Source: CAJQGY01 sp964417685
GTDB lineage: Bacteria > Pseudomonadota > Gammaproteobacteria > Magnimaribacterales > D2472
DNA: 56,469 nucleotides
NCBI GenBank assembly: GCA_964417685.1
Contig: CAYQIT010000005.1
Location: forward strand, 1-56,469
Direction: 5' to 3'
Shown: positions 41,472-50,330 of the stretch, in pieces
Numbering within the stretch: position 1 is the stretch's first letter
How the letters are laid out: the number at the start of each line of letters is the position of its first letter
Translations under genes and position numbers: made by a program
The notes under the pieces: generated by a model
Told to the model about the DNA's origin: nothing
The model's database searches: none
The model's input: only the letters and a program-made list of their open reading frames with translations

Positions 41472-42312
41472 TTTGAGCTTGCTCTCTCATTTCTTCTACC
41501 AATAACTTCATATCTAATGCCCTAGACTTGTGAGCTGGATCATCAAGCTTAACTGAAAGTGTGCTTGTTTCTCTGAATAGCTCTTGAAGGATGAAGTCTA
41601 TTTTCTTGCCTCTAGAATTTGTTAAATTTAGCTCTTTATTTAAAGCATTTAAATGGAAGGATATTCTTTCCTGCTCTTCTGCAACATCATGCTTTAGTAG
41701 CAATAAAGATATTTCTTGCTCTAATCTTTCTTCATTAATATTTGATATATGATCGTTTATTTTTGATCTCAGTCTTTCATTCCTTCTTTTTATGATTGCT
41801 TTAGAGCCTTTAGAAATAAGCTTATTGTTTTTATTAATTTTTTTAATTTTTGAATCAAAAATCTTCTGAATTTTCATACCTTCATCATTCTTTGTAGCAA
41901 TTAATTTCGATAAAGCTGCCTTAAAAACATTTTTTAAAATGGTGGAGCTAATCTGAGAATGATTGTGCGTATTAATGATTCCGGGTACATCCTTAATATC
42001 ACCAAAAGTAAGGTCTTTAGAATTAAAACTATTATTATCATCAATAATAGCTAATAAATTATCTAGTGATTTCATATTGAATTCATATGAAGTATTTTTT
42101 GGCTGAACAATCTTGAACCTTATATCTATAGATCCTCTTTTAATTTTTTTGGAAGTCAGCTCTCTTATAAAAACATCTACGTCATTTGGAAGCTCATGTG
42201 ATCTAATGGAAACATCTAAGAACCTATGGTTTATTGTTTTGATGTCACAAGTAACGCTCAACGATTTATGAGAATATTCTTCTGAGGCAAATCCTGTCAT
42301 GCTCTTAATCAT
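41461..42312 (-). CDS. yicC: YicC family endoribonuclease
   Basis: 283 residues. MIKSMTGFASEEYSH and TINHRFLDVSIRSHE open the protein, and the end has GKKIDFILQELFRE and the metal-binding-type HKSRALDMKLLVEEMREQAQNVE region (read in two parts). YicC-type proteins are endoribonucleases that affect small-RNA stability in enterics. In Escherichia coli yicC is beside rph-pyrE; here it heads the gmk operon instead. Confidence 0.93.
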   Translation of the reverse strand: MIKSMTGFASEEYSHKSLSVTCDIKTINHRFLDVSIRSHELPNDVDVFIRELTSKKIKRGSIDIRFKIVQPKNTSYEFNMKSLDNLLAIIDDNNSFNSKDLTFGDIKDVPGIINTHNHSQISSTILKNVFKAALSKLIATKNDEGMKIQKIFDSKIKKINKNNKLISKGSKAIIKRRNERLRSKINDHISNINEERLEQEISLLLLKHDVAEEQERISFHLNALNKELNLTNSRGKKIDFILQELFRETSTLSVKLDDPAHKSRALDMKLLVEEMREQAQNVE

Positions 42313-42352
42313 AATTTATTGTATTTTGGAAATTAATTGAGGGCTAGTCATA

Positions 42353-43015
42353 TTAAAAATTGAAACCAGAATTTTTTAATTTTTTATTAACAATATTTCG
42401 ACCATTAGAAATTAGATCATTGTCTTCAAGACAATTAAATAAGCCAGGTTTTTTGCTATTAATGAAATGATCGATGATATTTGATGCTGTATTTCTTGAT
42501 AATTTATTGTGAAATTCTGGGGTCTTTTCCTTTGGATTATAAAGCCCAGCAAACCTTAATATGTTTGAATGTGCACATATCTCACTTTCTATTCTGTGCT
42601 CATATTTCAAGATTATTTCTCCCCTAAAATTATCGGGCTTAGGCTCAATTTCTTCTGTAAGAAGTCCATGCTGCTGCTTTCCATACACACTTATTGATGA
42701 AATACCCATAAAGGAATCAAAATTTACATTCCTCAGAGAATTAATAATATTGGTAAGAGAGGTTTGGAAACCATCCCTATAGCCTTCCTCAGTATAAGCC
42801 GATGGTTTTGGGATAAAAATTATATTACTAAAAGTAGTTTCAGGCAAAACAAGCTTTTTGCCTGAAAGCCAATCCCATTCAATATGATTTAAATTATCAA
42901 GACTTTTTGAGGACCTGCTTACAGAATAAAAATTATATTCATCCATTTTTGAAAAGTTCTGAATCAACCTGACAGCGATATCACCAAAGCCAATAATAAG
43001 AATATTTTTTTTCAT
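42353..43015 (-). CDS. NAD(P)-binding epimerase-like protein (YeeZ-like)
   Basis: 220 residues. IIGFGDIAVRLI is a Rossmann loop of the GxGxxxxxL type, and MGISSISVYGKQQHG resembles the extended-SDR catalytic Ser/Tyr step, with the Tyr but no Lys three residues later in the strict YxxxK sense. ILRFAGLYNPKE matches the R-x-x-G-x-Y step of this family. Substrate unknown. It lies 40 bases before yicC and 56 bases beyond the hppA terminator, so it may start its own transcript. Confidence 0.7.
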   Translation of the reverse strand: MKKNILIIGFGDIAVRLIQNFSKMDEYNFYSVSRSSKSLDNLNHIEWDWLSGKKLVLPETTFSNIIFIPKPSAYTEEGYRDGFQTSLTNIINSLRNVNFDSFMGISSISVYGKQQHGLLTEEIEPKPDNFRGEIILKYEHRIESEICAHSNILRFAGLYNPKEKTPEFHNKLSRNTASNIIDHFINSKKPGLFNCLEDNDLISNGRNIVNKKLKNSGFNF

Positions 43016-43063
43016 TAATTCATACTAATATAATAAGTTTTATATTATCAAGAACAATTGAGT

Positions 43064-43099
43064 TAAAAAAATGGCTTAGATCAAAAAGATCTAAGCCAT
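43064..43099 (-). terminator. Intrinsic terminator of hppA
   Basis: On the minus strand, just after the hppA stop, a perfect 12-base-pair stem (43071-43082 with 43088-43099) with a five-base loop is followed directly by seven T residues. It separates hppA from the YeeZ-like gene. It is the strongest intrinsic terminator in the window. Confidence 0.92.
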
Positions 43100-43120
43100 T
43101 ATTAAGAATGCTTTTTTTAA

Positions 43121-45124
43121 TTAAAAGAAAAAGCCATTTAATGGTAATAAGCCTGAGATAACCAAGCTAACCATTGCCATTACATTAATTAGGATATTCA
43201 TTGAAGGCCCTGAAGTATCTTTAAAAGGATCACCAACTGTGTCACCAACAACAGTTGCAGAGTGAGTATCTGAACCCTTACCGCCTAAATTTCCTTTTTC
43301 AACATATTTTTTTGCATTGTCCCATGCGCCTCCTGCATTAGCCATAAATAAAGCTAAAGCAACACAGCCAAGCAAGCCTCCAGCTAGCATTCCTCCAAGA
43401 GCTATAGCACCCAAACCAAAACCAACAATTGCTGGCATTGATACTGCTATTACACCAGGAAGCATCATTTTCTTTAAAGCTGCTTTAGTGGCAATCTCAA
43501 CACATTTCTGTGAATCAGGATCAGCTTCGCCTTCCATAAGGCCTTTTATTTCTCTGAACTGTCTTCTAATCTCATTAATCATTTCAAAAGCTGCATCACC
43601 AACTGCTGTCATAGTAATAGATGCAATTAAAAATGGTATGCATATACCAATAAACATTCCAACTAAAACTATAGGATTAGTTAACGCTAAAGAGAATGCA
43701 TCTCCATATGTAGCAGAAACTTGAGCGGAATAAGCAGAGATAATTGCAAGTGCTGCAAGAGCTGCGGCTCCAATAGCAAATCCTTTACCAATCGCTGCGG
43801 TTGTATTACCCAGCTCATCTAAGGAGTCAGTAATATCTCTAACTTCCTTACCCATTCCTGACATCTCAGCAATTCCACCAGCATTATCCGCTACAGGCCC
43901 ATAAGCATCAATTGCCATAGTTATGCCAACAGTTGCTAGCATTCCAACTGCAGCTATACCCACACCATAAACCCCATCAACTAAAGTTGTTGAAGTTAAT
44001 ATAATCGCAGCAAGAATTATTATTGGTATTACAACAGATTGCATACCAACTGATAATCCTGAGATCATAACTGTTGCGGAGCCAGTTTCGCCAGATTCAG
44101 CAATTTTCTTAACAGGTGTACTCCCTGTATAGTATTCAGTAATAAGACCAATTAAAACTCCTCCTACTGCACCACTAACAACACACCACCATACGTTCGT
44201 TGAGATGGATTCAAACGAATTAATTACGAAATATGCCATAACTATAAATATAGCTGGTGCTAATAATGTTCCTGACCTTAGAGCCTTATCAGGAGCCTGA
44301 GATGATTGAAGTTTAACAATAATAATTCCGATAATAGATGCTATAAGCCCTACTGATGCTAATAATAATGGAAGCATCATTAGTTCGGTTGATCCCATAG
44401 TGTAGGCTATTGCAATTGAAGCAATCATTGACCCACAGTATGATTCAAAGATATCAGAACCCATACCAGCAACATCGCCAACATTGTCACCAACATTATC
44501 AGCAATAACGCCTGGGTTTCTTGGATCATCTTCCGGTATGCCGGCTTCAACTTTTCCAACTAGATCCGCGCCAACATCTGCACTTTTAGTAAATATACCT
44601 CCGCCGACCCTTGAAAAGAGAGCAACAACTGAAGCACCCATTCCAAAGCCTTCCAATGCATGAACGCCTTCTTCATACCCATTAAAGAAGAAATATAAAG
44701 ATCCTAGACCTATTAAGCCCAATGAAGCCACACAAAGACCCATTACAGAACCGCCATAAAATGAAACTGAAAGAGCCGCTGCAGCACCATCTTTTTGAGC
44801 AGCCGTTGCAGTTCTTACATTAGCTTTTGTAGCAGCATACATGCCAATAAAACCAGCAAGTGATGAACAAAGAGCTCCAACAACTACTGCTATTGCTGAT
44901 TCGGTTGATAAGAATAAATATGCCAAGACCACTAAAACAGCAACAAATACAAGTAGATACTTATACTCTGTTTTCATGAATGCCAATGCACCATTATGAA
45001 TTTGGTCTCCAATCTTTTTAACCTTGTCTTCACCATCTGGATATTTCATAACCAATTGATAAACAACAAAGGCCGCAACCATTCCGATTACCCCCAAAAT
45101 TGGAGCCATTAATAATGTATTCAT
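43121..45124 (-). CDS. hppA: Membrane pyrophosphatase, K+-dependent type (Na+ and/or H+ pump)
   Basis: 667 residues with about 16 hydrophobic segments. The pyrophosphate-binding motifs are DVGADLVGKVE, EDDPRNPG, IADNVGDNVGDVAGM and, near the end, DTHSATVVGDTVGDPFKDT in two parts. The residues that set potassium dependence read GNTTAA (codons 43793-43810), i.e. Ala where K+-independent proton pumps have Lys. It is therefore of the K+-dependent class, which includes Na+ pumps and H+ pumps; the ion is not settled from motifs alone. It uses the PPi from biosynthesis to energise the inner membrane. A ribosome binding site (AGAGG) precedes ATG 45124. Confidence 0.93.
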   Translation of the reverse strand: MNTLLMAPILGVIGMVAAFVVYQLVMKYPDGEDKVKKIGDQIHNGALAFMKTEYKYLLVFVAVLVVLAYLFLSTESAIAVVVGALCSSLAGFIGMYAATKANVRTATAAQKDGAAAALSVSFYGGSVMGLCVASLGLIGLGSLYFFFNGYEEGVHALEGFGMGASVVALFSRVGGGIFTKSADVGADLVGKVEAGIPEDDPRNPGVIADNVGDNVGDVAGMGSDIFESYCGSMIASIAIAYTMGSTELMMLPLLLASVGLIASIIGIIIVKLQSSQAPDKALRSGTLLAPAIFIVMAYFVINSFESISTNVWWCVVSGAVGGVLIGLITEYYTGSTPVKKIAESGETGSATVMISGLSVGMQSVVIPIIILAAIILTSTTLVDGVYGVGIAAVGMLATVGITMAIDAYGPVADNAGGIAEMSGMGKEVRDITDSLDELGNTTAAIGKGFAIGAAALAALAIISAYSAQVSATYGDAFSLALTNPIVLVGMFIGICIPFLIASITMTAVGDAAFEMINEIRRQFREIKGLMEGEADPDSQKCVEIATKAALKKMMLPGVIAVSMPAIVGFGLGAIALGGMLAGGLLGCVALALFMANAGGAWDNAKKYVEKGNLGGKGSDTHSATVVGDTVGDPFKDTSGPSMNILINVMAMVSLVISGLLPLNGFFF

Positions 45125-45198
45125 ACTTACCTCTTAAGCAAAAAAATTAATTGGTGCATTCTATCAAAAAAAACTTAGTAAAAAAGAAATTTTAAGTG

Positions 45199-46452
45199 CT
45201 ATTTATTAAAAATATTTTTATCTAGCATGCCTTCAGACTCTGCAACGATGCATGATACTGCTGCGTCTCCTGTGACATTAACTGAAGTCCTTAACATATC
45301 TAAAATTCTATCAACAGCCAATATGATACCTATTGCTTCTAAAGGTAATCCAAATTGTTGCAAGATAAGCACTAATGTGATTGTTCCAGCAGAAGGAACC
45401 GCCGCAGCCCCAATTGATGCAACAACAGCCAACAGAACAACTTGAACATATTGTATTAATGTTAAATCGATCCCTGACATCTGCGCAATAAACACAGTTG
45501 CCATACCTTGCATAATTGCAGTTCCATCCATATTAATTGTTGCACCAACAGGCACAACGAAGGAAGCTACATTTTTATTAACACCTAATTCATCTTGAAC
45601 AGTTTTTAATGTAACTGGAATTGTTGCTGCGCTAGAAGAAGTAGAGAAAGCAAATATAGCGACATCTTTCATCTTAATGAAAAATCTTTTTATGCTTATT
45701 GTAGTAAATAGTTTAAGGATTAGTGAGTATGTAACAAAGGCATGAATTATCAATACTGCTATTAACAAGACGACATATTTAAAGGCCTCTTGAAAGACAT
45801 CCAAGCCATCTACTATTACAAATTTTCCTATTAAGCAAAATACGCCAATAGGAGCAAATGATATTACGGTTATTACAAGTTGCATAAAAACTGTATTAAG
45901 CTTTTCAAATGAATTGCTTAAATTATCAGTTAAGTGATTTGTCTTATTAAGAGCCAAACCAAATAGTATGCTAAAAAATACAACGGCGAGCATTTCATTA
46001 TTAGCCATGGCATCTAAAATGTTTGAAGGGAAAATATTCACAATTGTTTCAAATACGCTCTGGCTTGGAGGCAAGCTGTCGGGTGCCACGCTTATGATTG
46101 AGGAGTAACCTGAGCCAGGCTTAAAAATAGTACCTATGAACAATGATAAGCTGACGGCAATTGCTGTGGTTGCTAAATATAGAGCAATGGTTTTACTTGT
46201 AATCTTTCCTAGGCTGGACAAATTGCTCAATGATGAGATACCAGAAACTAAAGAAAAGAATATTAGAGGTACAATTAACATCTTTAAAAGATTAATAAAA
46301 ATTGTACTTCCAAGAACAAAGATATATTTTTCAACGAAAAGAGTTACCTGATCACTAAAAAAATTTGTGTAGTAAAAAAAAGCTCCGACGACAAAACCAG
46401 CAAACATCCCCAACAAAATATTGCGAGTTAAGTTATTAGGTGTATCAAGCAT
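45199..46452 (-). CDS. Dicarboxylate/acidic amino acid:cation symporter (DAACS family)
   Basis: 417 residues with eight membrane segments and two re-entrant loops. FSTSSSAATIPVTLK is the first serine-rich loop, VVPVGATINMDGTAI the NMDGT cation site, and DRILDMLRTSVNVTGD the last helix. The last helix keeps the Asp and Arg that in GltPh bind the amino group and the side-chain carboxylate, which favours aspartate, glutamate or C4-dicarboxylates over neutral amino acids. The ATG shares one base with the stop of the rubredoxin gene. Confidence 0.9.
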   Translation of the reverse strand: MLDTPNNLTRNILLGMFAGFVVGAFFYYTNFFSDQVTLFVEKYIFVLGSTIFINLLKMLIVPLIFFSLVSGISSLSNLSSLGKITSKTIALYLATTAIAVSLSLFIGTIFKPGSGYSSIISVAPDSLPPSQSVFETIVNIFPSNILDAMANNEMLAVVFFSILFGLALNKTNHLTDNLSNSFEKLNTVFMQLVITVISFAPIGVFCLIGKFVIVDGLDVFQEAFKYVVLLIAVLIIHAFVTYSLILKLFTTISIKRFFIKMKDVAIFAFSTSSSAATIPVTLKTVQDELGVNKNVASFVVPVGATINMDGTAIMQGMATVFIAQMSGIDLTLIQYVQVVLLAVVASIGAAAVPSAGTITLVLILQQFGLPLEAIGIILAVDRILDMLRTSVNVTGDAAVSCIVAESEGMLDKNIFNK

Positions 46453-46622
46453 TAGATCTCTATCATATCAAAATCTTCTTTGCCAACGCCACACTCTGGG
46501 CATAACCAGTCCTCTGGAACATCTTCCCATCTTGTGCCAGGCTCTATCCCATCCTCAGGCCAACCCTCAGCCTCATCATAGATTAGCCCGCAAACAATGC
46601 ATTCCCATTTTTTTAATTCCAT
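46452..46622 (-). CDS. rubA: Rubredoxin
   Basis: 56 residues, MELKKWECIVCGLIYDEAEG at the start and DWLCPECGVGKEDFD at the end. The two C-x2-C motifs (Cys8/Cys11 and Cys41/Cys44) bind one iron. Length and the GWPEDGIEPGT loop are normal for rubredoxin, a small electron carrier that can serve alkane hydroxylases or oxygen and peroxide detoxification. Its TAA overlaps the ATG of the symporter (TAATG), so the two are translationally coupled. It diverges from ubiC with 68 bases between; rubredoxin genes near ubiC-ubiA also occur in Pseudomonas. Confidence 0.95.
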   Translation of the reverse strand: MELKKWECIVCGLIYDEAEGWPEDGIEPGTRWEDVPEDWLCPECGVGKEDFDMIEI

Positions 46623-46690
46623 AATTAATATCTATTCCAAATGATGGTAAAAAGTTCGGAGTATAATATCAGATTTACTTTAATTACTTA

Positions 46691-47176
46691 ATGGAACTTA
46701 AACAAATTTCTCCTTGGACAAGTATAGAATCTATTGAATCCAAAGTTGATGCATCTATATTGTCATGGCTATCAGAATCTGGCCCTATAACAAATAGGAT
46801 CAAATTGAGTCAGGAATTTGAGCTTGAATTACTAAATGATGAGATCGATGAGATTTCAAAAGAAGAGGAGCTATTCCTTAACTCTGTTTCTGAAACCTTC
46901 AGGGTTAGAAGGGTCATTCTATTAGGCAACAATACTCCAGTTGTTTATGCCAAATCGGTAATACCGTCATCAACCATAGAAAATGGTCTATCTTCTCTTG
47001 GTAAAATAGGGAATGCTCCGCTCGGTGATATTCTTTTTACACCTGGTGTTTTTACAAAACTTGAGATGGTGTGTGCATCATTTTTAAGTGAAGAAAAGAA
47101 TGTTTATTGGGGCAGAAAAATAAAATATTCTGTTAACTCTGAACCAATTTCAGTGATGGAAGTTTTTCTAATATGA
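46691..47176 (+). CDS. ubiC: Chorismate lyase
   Basis: 161 residues. The pattern WLSESGPITNRIKL, EEELFLNSVSETFRVRRVIL, PVVYAKSVIP and LGKIGNAPLGDILF is that of UbiC, with the Arg and Glu of the product-binding pocket. It splits chorismate to 4-hydroxybenzoate, the first step of ubiquinone synthesis. A TATAAT lies at 46662-46667, 24 bases upstream, without a clear -35. It overlaps ubiA by four bases. Confidence 0.92.
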   Translation: MELKQISPWTSIESIESKVDASILSWLSESGPITNRIKLSQEFELELLNDEIDEISKEEELFLNSVSETFRVRRVILLGNNTPVVYAKSVIPSSTIENGLSSLGKIGNAPLGDILFTPGVFTKLEMVCASFLSEEKNVYWGRKIKYSVNSEPISVMEVFLI

Positions 47177-48024
47177 GCTCACTTATGAGTTATATAAAAT
47201 TGGCTAGACTCGACAAACCAATTGGAATATATCTTTTGCTATGGCCGTCTTTACTTGGGCTCATGCTTGGGGCTGTTAATGAGGGTTATGTTGATTTTGA
47301 AAATTACCTTATCGTATTGGCTGGAGCAATCCTGGTAAGATCTTGTGGCTGTGTTATTAATGATATTAGTGACTACAAGTTTGATAAGCTGGTCAAAAGA
47401 ACAAAAGATAGGCCAATTGCATCTGGTGAAATTGGCCTTAAAGAAGCATGGATATTTTTTATAATTTTAGCCATTGCTTCACTAAACTTACTATTTTTAA
47501 CTCCTCCAATTACTATTAAGCTGGCATTATTTTTTTCACTTTTAATTTTACTTTACCCCTTAGCCAAGCGTTTTATAAGGGCTCCTCAAATCGTTTTAGG
47601 CATAACATTTGGATCTGGGTCAATAATTTCTTACTCCCTTCAATCAGATAGCTTTTCCATATCATTGGTTGTTTTATACATCGGTCTAATTGCATGGATT
47701 GTTAGTTTTGATACCATTTATGCATTAGAAGATATTAATGATGATATCAAGATAGGTATAAATTCAACTCCAATTTTATGGGGTAAAAAAACAATTTTTA
47801 TATCTAATATATTGCACTGCATATTTTATTCAGCGATAGGTCTCATTGCTTACATAAATAGTTTTTCAAATTTTTTTATAGTAATTATTTGTTTATTATT
47901 TGTCTTGTTTTACCATCAAAACAATCTTGTTAAAGAGGGAAGATATCTAGATTCTTTCAAGTTTAATAACAATGTGGGCATATTATTGATAATTGGTTTT
48001 GCTATAGAAATATTTTTAATCTAA
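47173..48024 (+). CDS. ubiA: 4-hydroxybenzoate polyprenyltransferase
   Basis: 283 residues with about eight membrane helices. The two aspartate motifs that hold prenyl diphosphate are NDISDYKFD and ALEDINDD, with KRTKDRPIASGE after the first. It attaches the isoprenoid tail to 4-hydroxybenzoate at the inner membrane. It overlaps ubiC by four bases and directly abuts the next gene. Confidence 0.95.
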   Translation: MSSLMSYIKLARLDKPIGIYLLLWPSLLGLMLGAVNEGYVDFENYLIVLAGAILVRSCGCVINDISDYKFDKLVKRTKDRPIASGEIGLKEAWIFFIILAIASLNLLFLTPPITIKLALFFSLLILLYPLAKRFIRAPQIVLGITFGSGSIISYSLQSDSFSISLVVLYIGLIAWIVSFDTIYALEDINDDIKIGINSTPILWGKKTIFISNILHCIFYSAIGLIAYINSFSNFFIVIICLLFVLFYHQNNLVKEGRYLDSFKFNNNVGILLIIGFAIEIFLI

Positions 48025-49167
48025 ATGCCTGTAAAAAACAAATTTATAAGAAGTATTTCAGACATATCAAATGGCGAGTTTGAAGGCATTTCAAATGATC
48101 ATGATTCTCCATTTATGTCATATGGATTCTTAAAATCTTTGGAGGTAAGTGGTTCTGCCAGCCATTCATCTGGGTGGCAGCCTCATCATGCAGTCTCCTA
48201 TGAAAATGAAGTTCTTAATGGCTTTATGCCCTTGTATCTTAAAAATAACAGTCAAGGCGAATTTGTATTTGACCATCAGTGGGCGCATGCTTTGGAGCAA
48301 GCGAATAGGTCATATTATCCTAAATTTTTAACTGCTATGCCCTATACTCCATGCGAAACCTCAAAGCTTTTTACAAGGAGCCAGTCCGATGCGCTTAATA
48401 TCCTTGAGACTGTTAAGCAGAAAATGATTGATGATAACATTGAGTCATGGCATGTCTTGTTTCCTGGCGCTAATGATAGTCACCTTCTTCTAAATGAAGG
48501 TTTTATTGAAAGATATGGATATAGGTTTGTTTGGAATAATAGAGATTTTGAAAATTTTGATGATTTTTTGAAAATTTTTACCTCAAGACAAAGAAAAAAC
48601 ATTAGAAAGGAGCGAGAGGTAATAAAACAATTTGATATAACATTTTCAACCAAGGAAGGTGAGAATCTTGTACTGGAAGATTGGAATGTTTTCTTTAAAT
48701 TTTATGTCAATACTTATTACCAGCGAATGCAAAAGCCATATCTTAATAAAGAGTTCTTTGAATTAATCCATTGTTATAAAAAAAAACTGAGGCCGATCTT
48801 ATTCTTTGCATCAATTGGTGATGAGGTGATTGCTGCCTCTCTTTGCTTTAGAGATGAGCTATCACTATATGGTAGGCATTGGGGAGCTGCTAAAGATATA
48901 TCAGGACTCCATTTTGAATGTTGTTACTATCAAGGGATTGAGTATTGCATTAAAAATAGGATAGCTTTCTTTGATCCAGGCATCCAAGGAGAATATAAGA
49001 TAAGAAGAGGTTTTGAGCCAAAGCTAAGTAATTCTTATCATTTTATTCTTCATGCTGATTTTAGAAACGCCATTAAAAGATTTTGTGCTGATGAAAAGAA
49101 ACAAATTATGAACTATTTCAATGCGTGCAATAAATATACACCCATAAAAAAAGAATATAGAATTTAA
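48025..49167 (+). CDS. DUF482 / FemAB-like GNAT-fold protein
   Basis: 380 residues. The family called peptidogalycan biosynthesis protein or DUF482 shows FMSYGFLKSLE, SGWQPHHAV, GFMPLYLK, RQRKNIRKER, YYQRMQKPYL, LYGRHWGA and GIQGEYKIRRGFEP, all seen here. The fold is a double GNAT domain, like FemX. The activity is not known; transfer of an acyl or aminoacyl group is likely by fold. It is placed between ubiA and yqiB without gaps. Confidence 0.85.
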   Translation: MPVKNKFIRSISDISNGEFEGISNDHDSPFMSYGFLKSLEVSGSASHSSGWQPHHAVSYENEVLNGFMPLYLKNNSQGEFVFDHQWAHALEQANRSYYPKFLTAMPYTPCETSKLFTRSQSDALNILETVKQKMIDDNIESWHVLFPGANDSHLLLNEGFIERYGYRFVWNNRDFENFDDFLKIFTSRQRKNIRKEREVIKQFDITFSTKEGENLVLEDWNVFFKFYVNTYYQRMQKPYLNKEFFELIHCYKKKLRPILFFASIGDEVIAASLCFRDELSLYGRHWGAAKDISGLHFECCYYQGIEYCIKNRIAFFDPGIQGEYKIRRGFEPKLSNSYHFILHADFRNAIKRFCADEKKQIMNYFNACNKYTPIKKEYRI

Positions 49168-49169
49168 TT

Positions 49170-49619
49170 ATGTTAAAAAACCTTCCAAAAACAGCTCATC
49201 ATCAAGTCATTTGTGAAGCAAATTTTTTAAGGCTGAAAAAGCTCATGGGATCTTATGCTGAAAAAGTGTATTGCTTTGAAGTTCTGGATGCTGAAAATAT
49301 CCCTCAAAAAATTTCATTCTTAGTACTAGATAGAACTATGCACACTATTGTTTTGGAGGCAAAACAAATTCATAAAAATAAATACAAGTATAATAACTTT
49401 TCATTAAGGATCTTGGTCAGCCTAGATGCCAAGCTTGCTGAAACAATCTCATATCAAGGAGAGAGAGCAATTCCATCGTTTTTAAAACAGACTAATATTC
49501 AATCTAAAGATGAGAAATATCAACAAAATAGGTTTTTAACTGAGTGGCTTGAGAGCATATTTTCATTAGGAATCCTACCGAAAAAAAATATAAAAAATAT
49601 TTTAGATAAAAATGTCTAG
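49170..49619 (+). CDS. yqiB: DUF1249 family protein (YqiB-like)
   Basis: 149 residues. ICEANFLRLKKLMG near the N-terminus, the HTIVLEAKQ strand and an ARIL-type strand (SLRILVSLDAKLAE) match DUF1249. In Escherichia coli yqiB-cpdA-yqiA-parE are neighbours; here yqiB is joined directly to yqiA with an eight-base overlap and cpdA is missing. Function unknown; small and cytosolic, about 17 kDa. Confidence 0.8.
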   Translation: MLKNLPKTAHHQVICEANFLRLKKLMGSYAEKVYCFEVLDAENIPQKISFLVLDRTMHTIVLEAKQIHKNKYKYNNFSLRILVSLDAKLAETISYQGERAIPSFLKQTNIQSKDEKYQQNRFLTEWLESIFSLGILPKKNIKNILDKNV

Positions 49620-50184
49620 AACCATAATATATCTTCATGGTTTTAAATCATCTTCTGATTCATCCAAAGCAAAAGTATTTGATAGTCTTGTAAAAAAACA
49701 TGCAAGAAAAACGCAAATTATTATTCCTGATATAAAAGATGATATAAAAGATAGCTATGAACAAATTGAAGAGATCATAAAATCAATCTCAGGTGAAATT
49801 AGTTTTGTTGGAAGCTCTTTAGGCGGTTACTACTCGCATTATTTTGCACAAAAATATAATACAAAAGCTGTGTTGATTAATCCTGCCATCCCTCCTCTGG
49901 AGGGATTTGATATTCATTTGGGAGAGAATGAAAATTATGATACTGGTAATAAATTTATAATAACCAAAGAAGATATAGAATTCTTAAGAGAGCTAAGCTA
50001 TAAAAAAATCAAAAAACCTCAAGACATTCTTGTTTTATTAGAATCTGGAGATGAGATATTAAATTACCTTAAAACTATTTCATACTTTGCAGGATCTTAT
50101 GTAGATATCACATATGGAGGCAATCACTCTTTTGCTAGTTTCGATAGCAAGTTTGCAAACATTAAATCCTTCTTAAATTTATAA
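49612..50184 (+). CDS. yqiA: YqiA/YcfP family alpha/beta hydrolase
   Basis: 190 residues. IIYLHGFKSSSDSSKA starts the fold, FVGSSLGGYYSHYFA is the nucleophile elbow with Ser, and the closing GGNHSFASF supplies the His. YqiA of Escherichia coli is an esterase for short palmitoyl-CoA-type substrates in vitro. It is the last gene of the ubiC operon and is followed by a 146-base regulatory gap before glnA. Confidence 0.88.
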   Translation: MSRTIIYLHGFKSSSDSSKAKVFDSLVKKHARKTQIIIPDIKDDIKDSYEQIEEIIKSISGEISFVGSSLGGYYSHYFAQKYNTKAVLINPAIPPLEGFDIHLGENENYDTGNKFIITKEDIEFLRELSYKKIKKPQDILVLLESGDEILNYLKTISYFAGSYVDITYGGNHSFASFDSKFANIKSFLNL

Positions 50185-50188
50185 AAAC

Positions 50189-50256
50189 GCACTAATTTTT
50201 AGCATATTTTTAACATATGCACTAAAAAAAGGCATAATAAGCACATTATTTGTGCA
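50189..50256 (+). promoter_or_regulatory. NtrC-type enhancer sites upstream of glnA
   Basis: The NtrC consensus is TGCAC-N5/7-GTGCA. A near-perfect site lies at 50241-50256, GCAC-ATTATTT-GTGCA. Weaker copies with a good left half lie at 50218-50234 (TGCAC-TAAAAAA-AGGCA) and at 50189-50204 (GCAC-TAATTTT-TAGCA). They are 20-30 bases apart and about 45-110 bases ahead of the predicted start, as expected for an enhancer array. Confidence 0.65.
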
Positions 50257-50273
50257 ATAATGCTAAAATTAAT

Positions 50274-50290
50274 GGGCATTAATATTGCAT
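50274..50290 (+). promoter_or_regulatory. Sigma-54 (RpoN) promoter of glnA
   Basis: GGGCAT-TAATA-TTGCAT has GG (50275-50276) and GC (50287-50288) separated by exactly ten bases, the required spacing of the -24/-12 boxes (TGGCAC-N5-TTGCA). The predicted start is near 50300, 31 bases before ATG, and AAGGAG lies 7 bases before ATG. Confidence 0.7.
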
Positions 50291-50330
50291 ATATATAGTT
50301 GCTAATATTATTTAACTTAAAGGAGCAACA

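Noticed and set aside
43317..43724. Open frame of 135 codons opposite hppA
   Set aside because: Antisense to conserved pyrophosphatase motifs; its Ala/Pro-rich composition is the mirror of the membrane helices of hppA.
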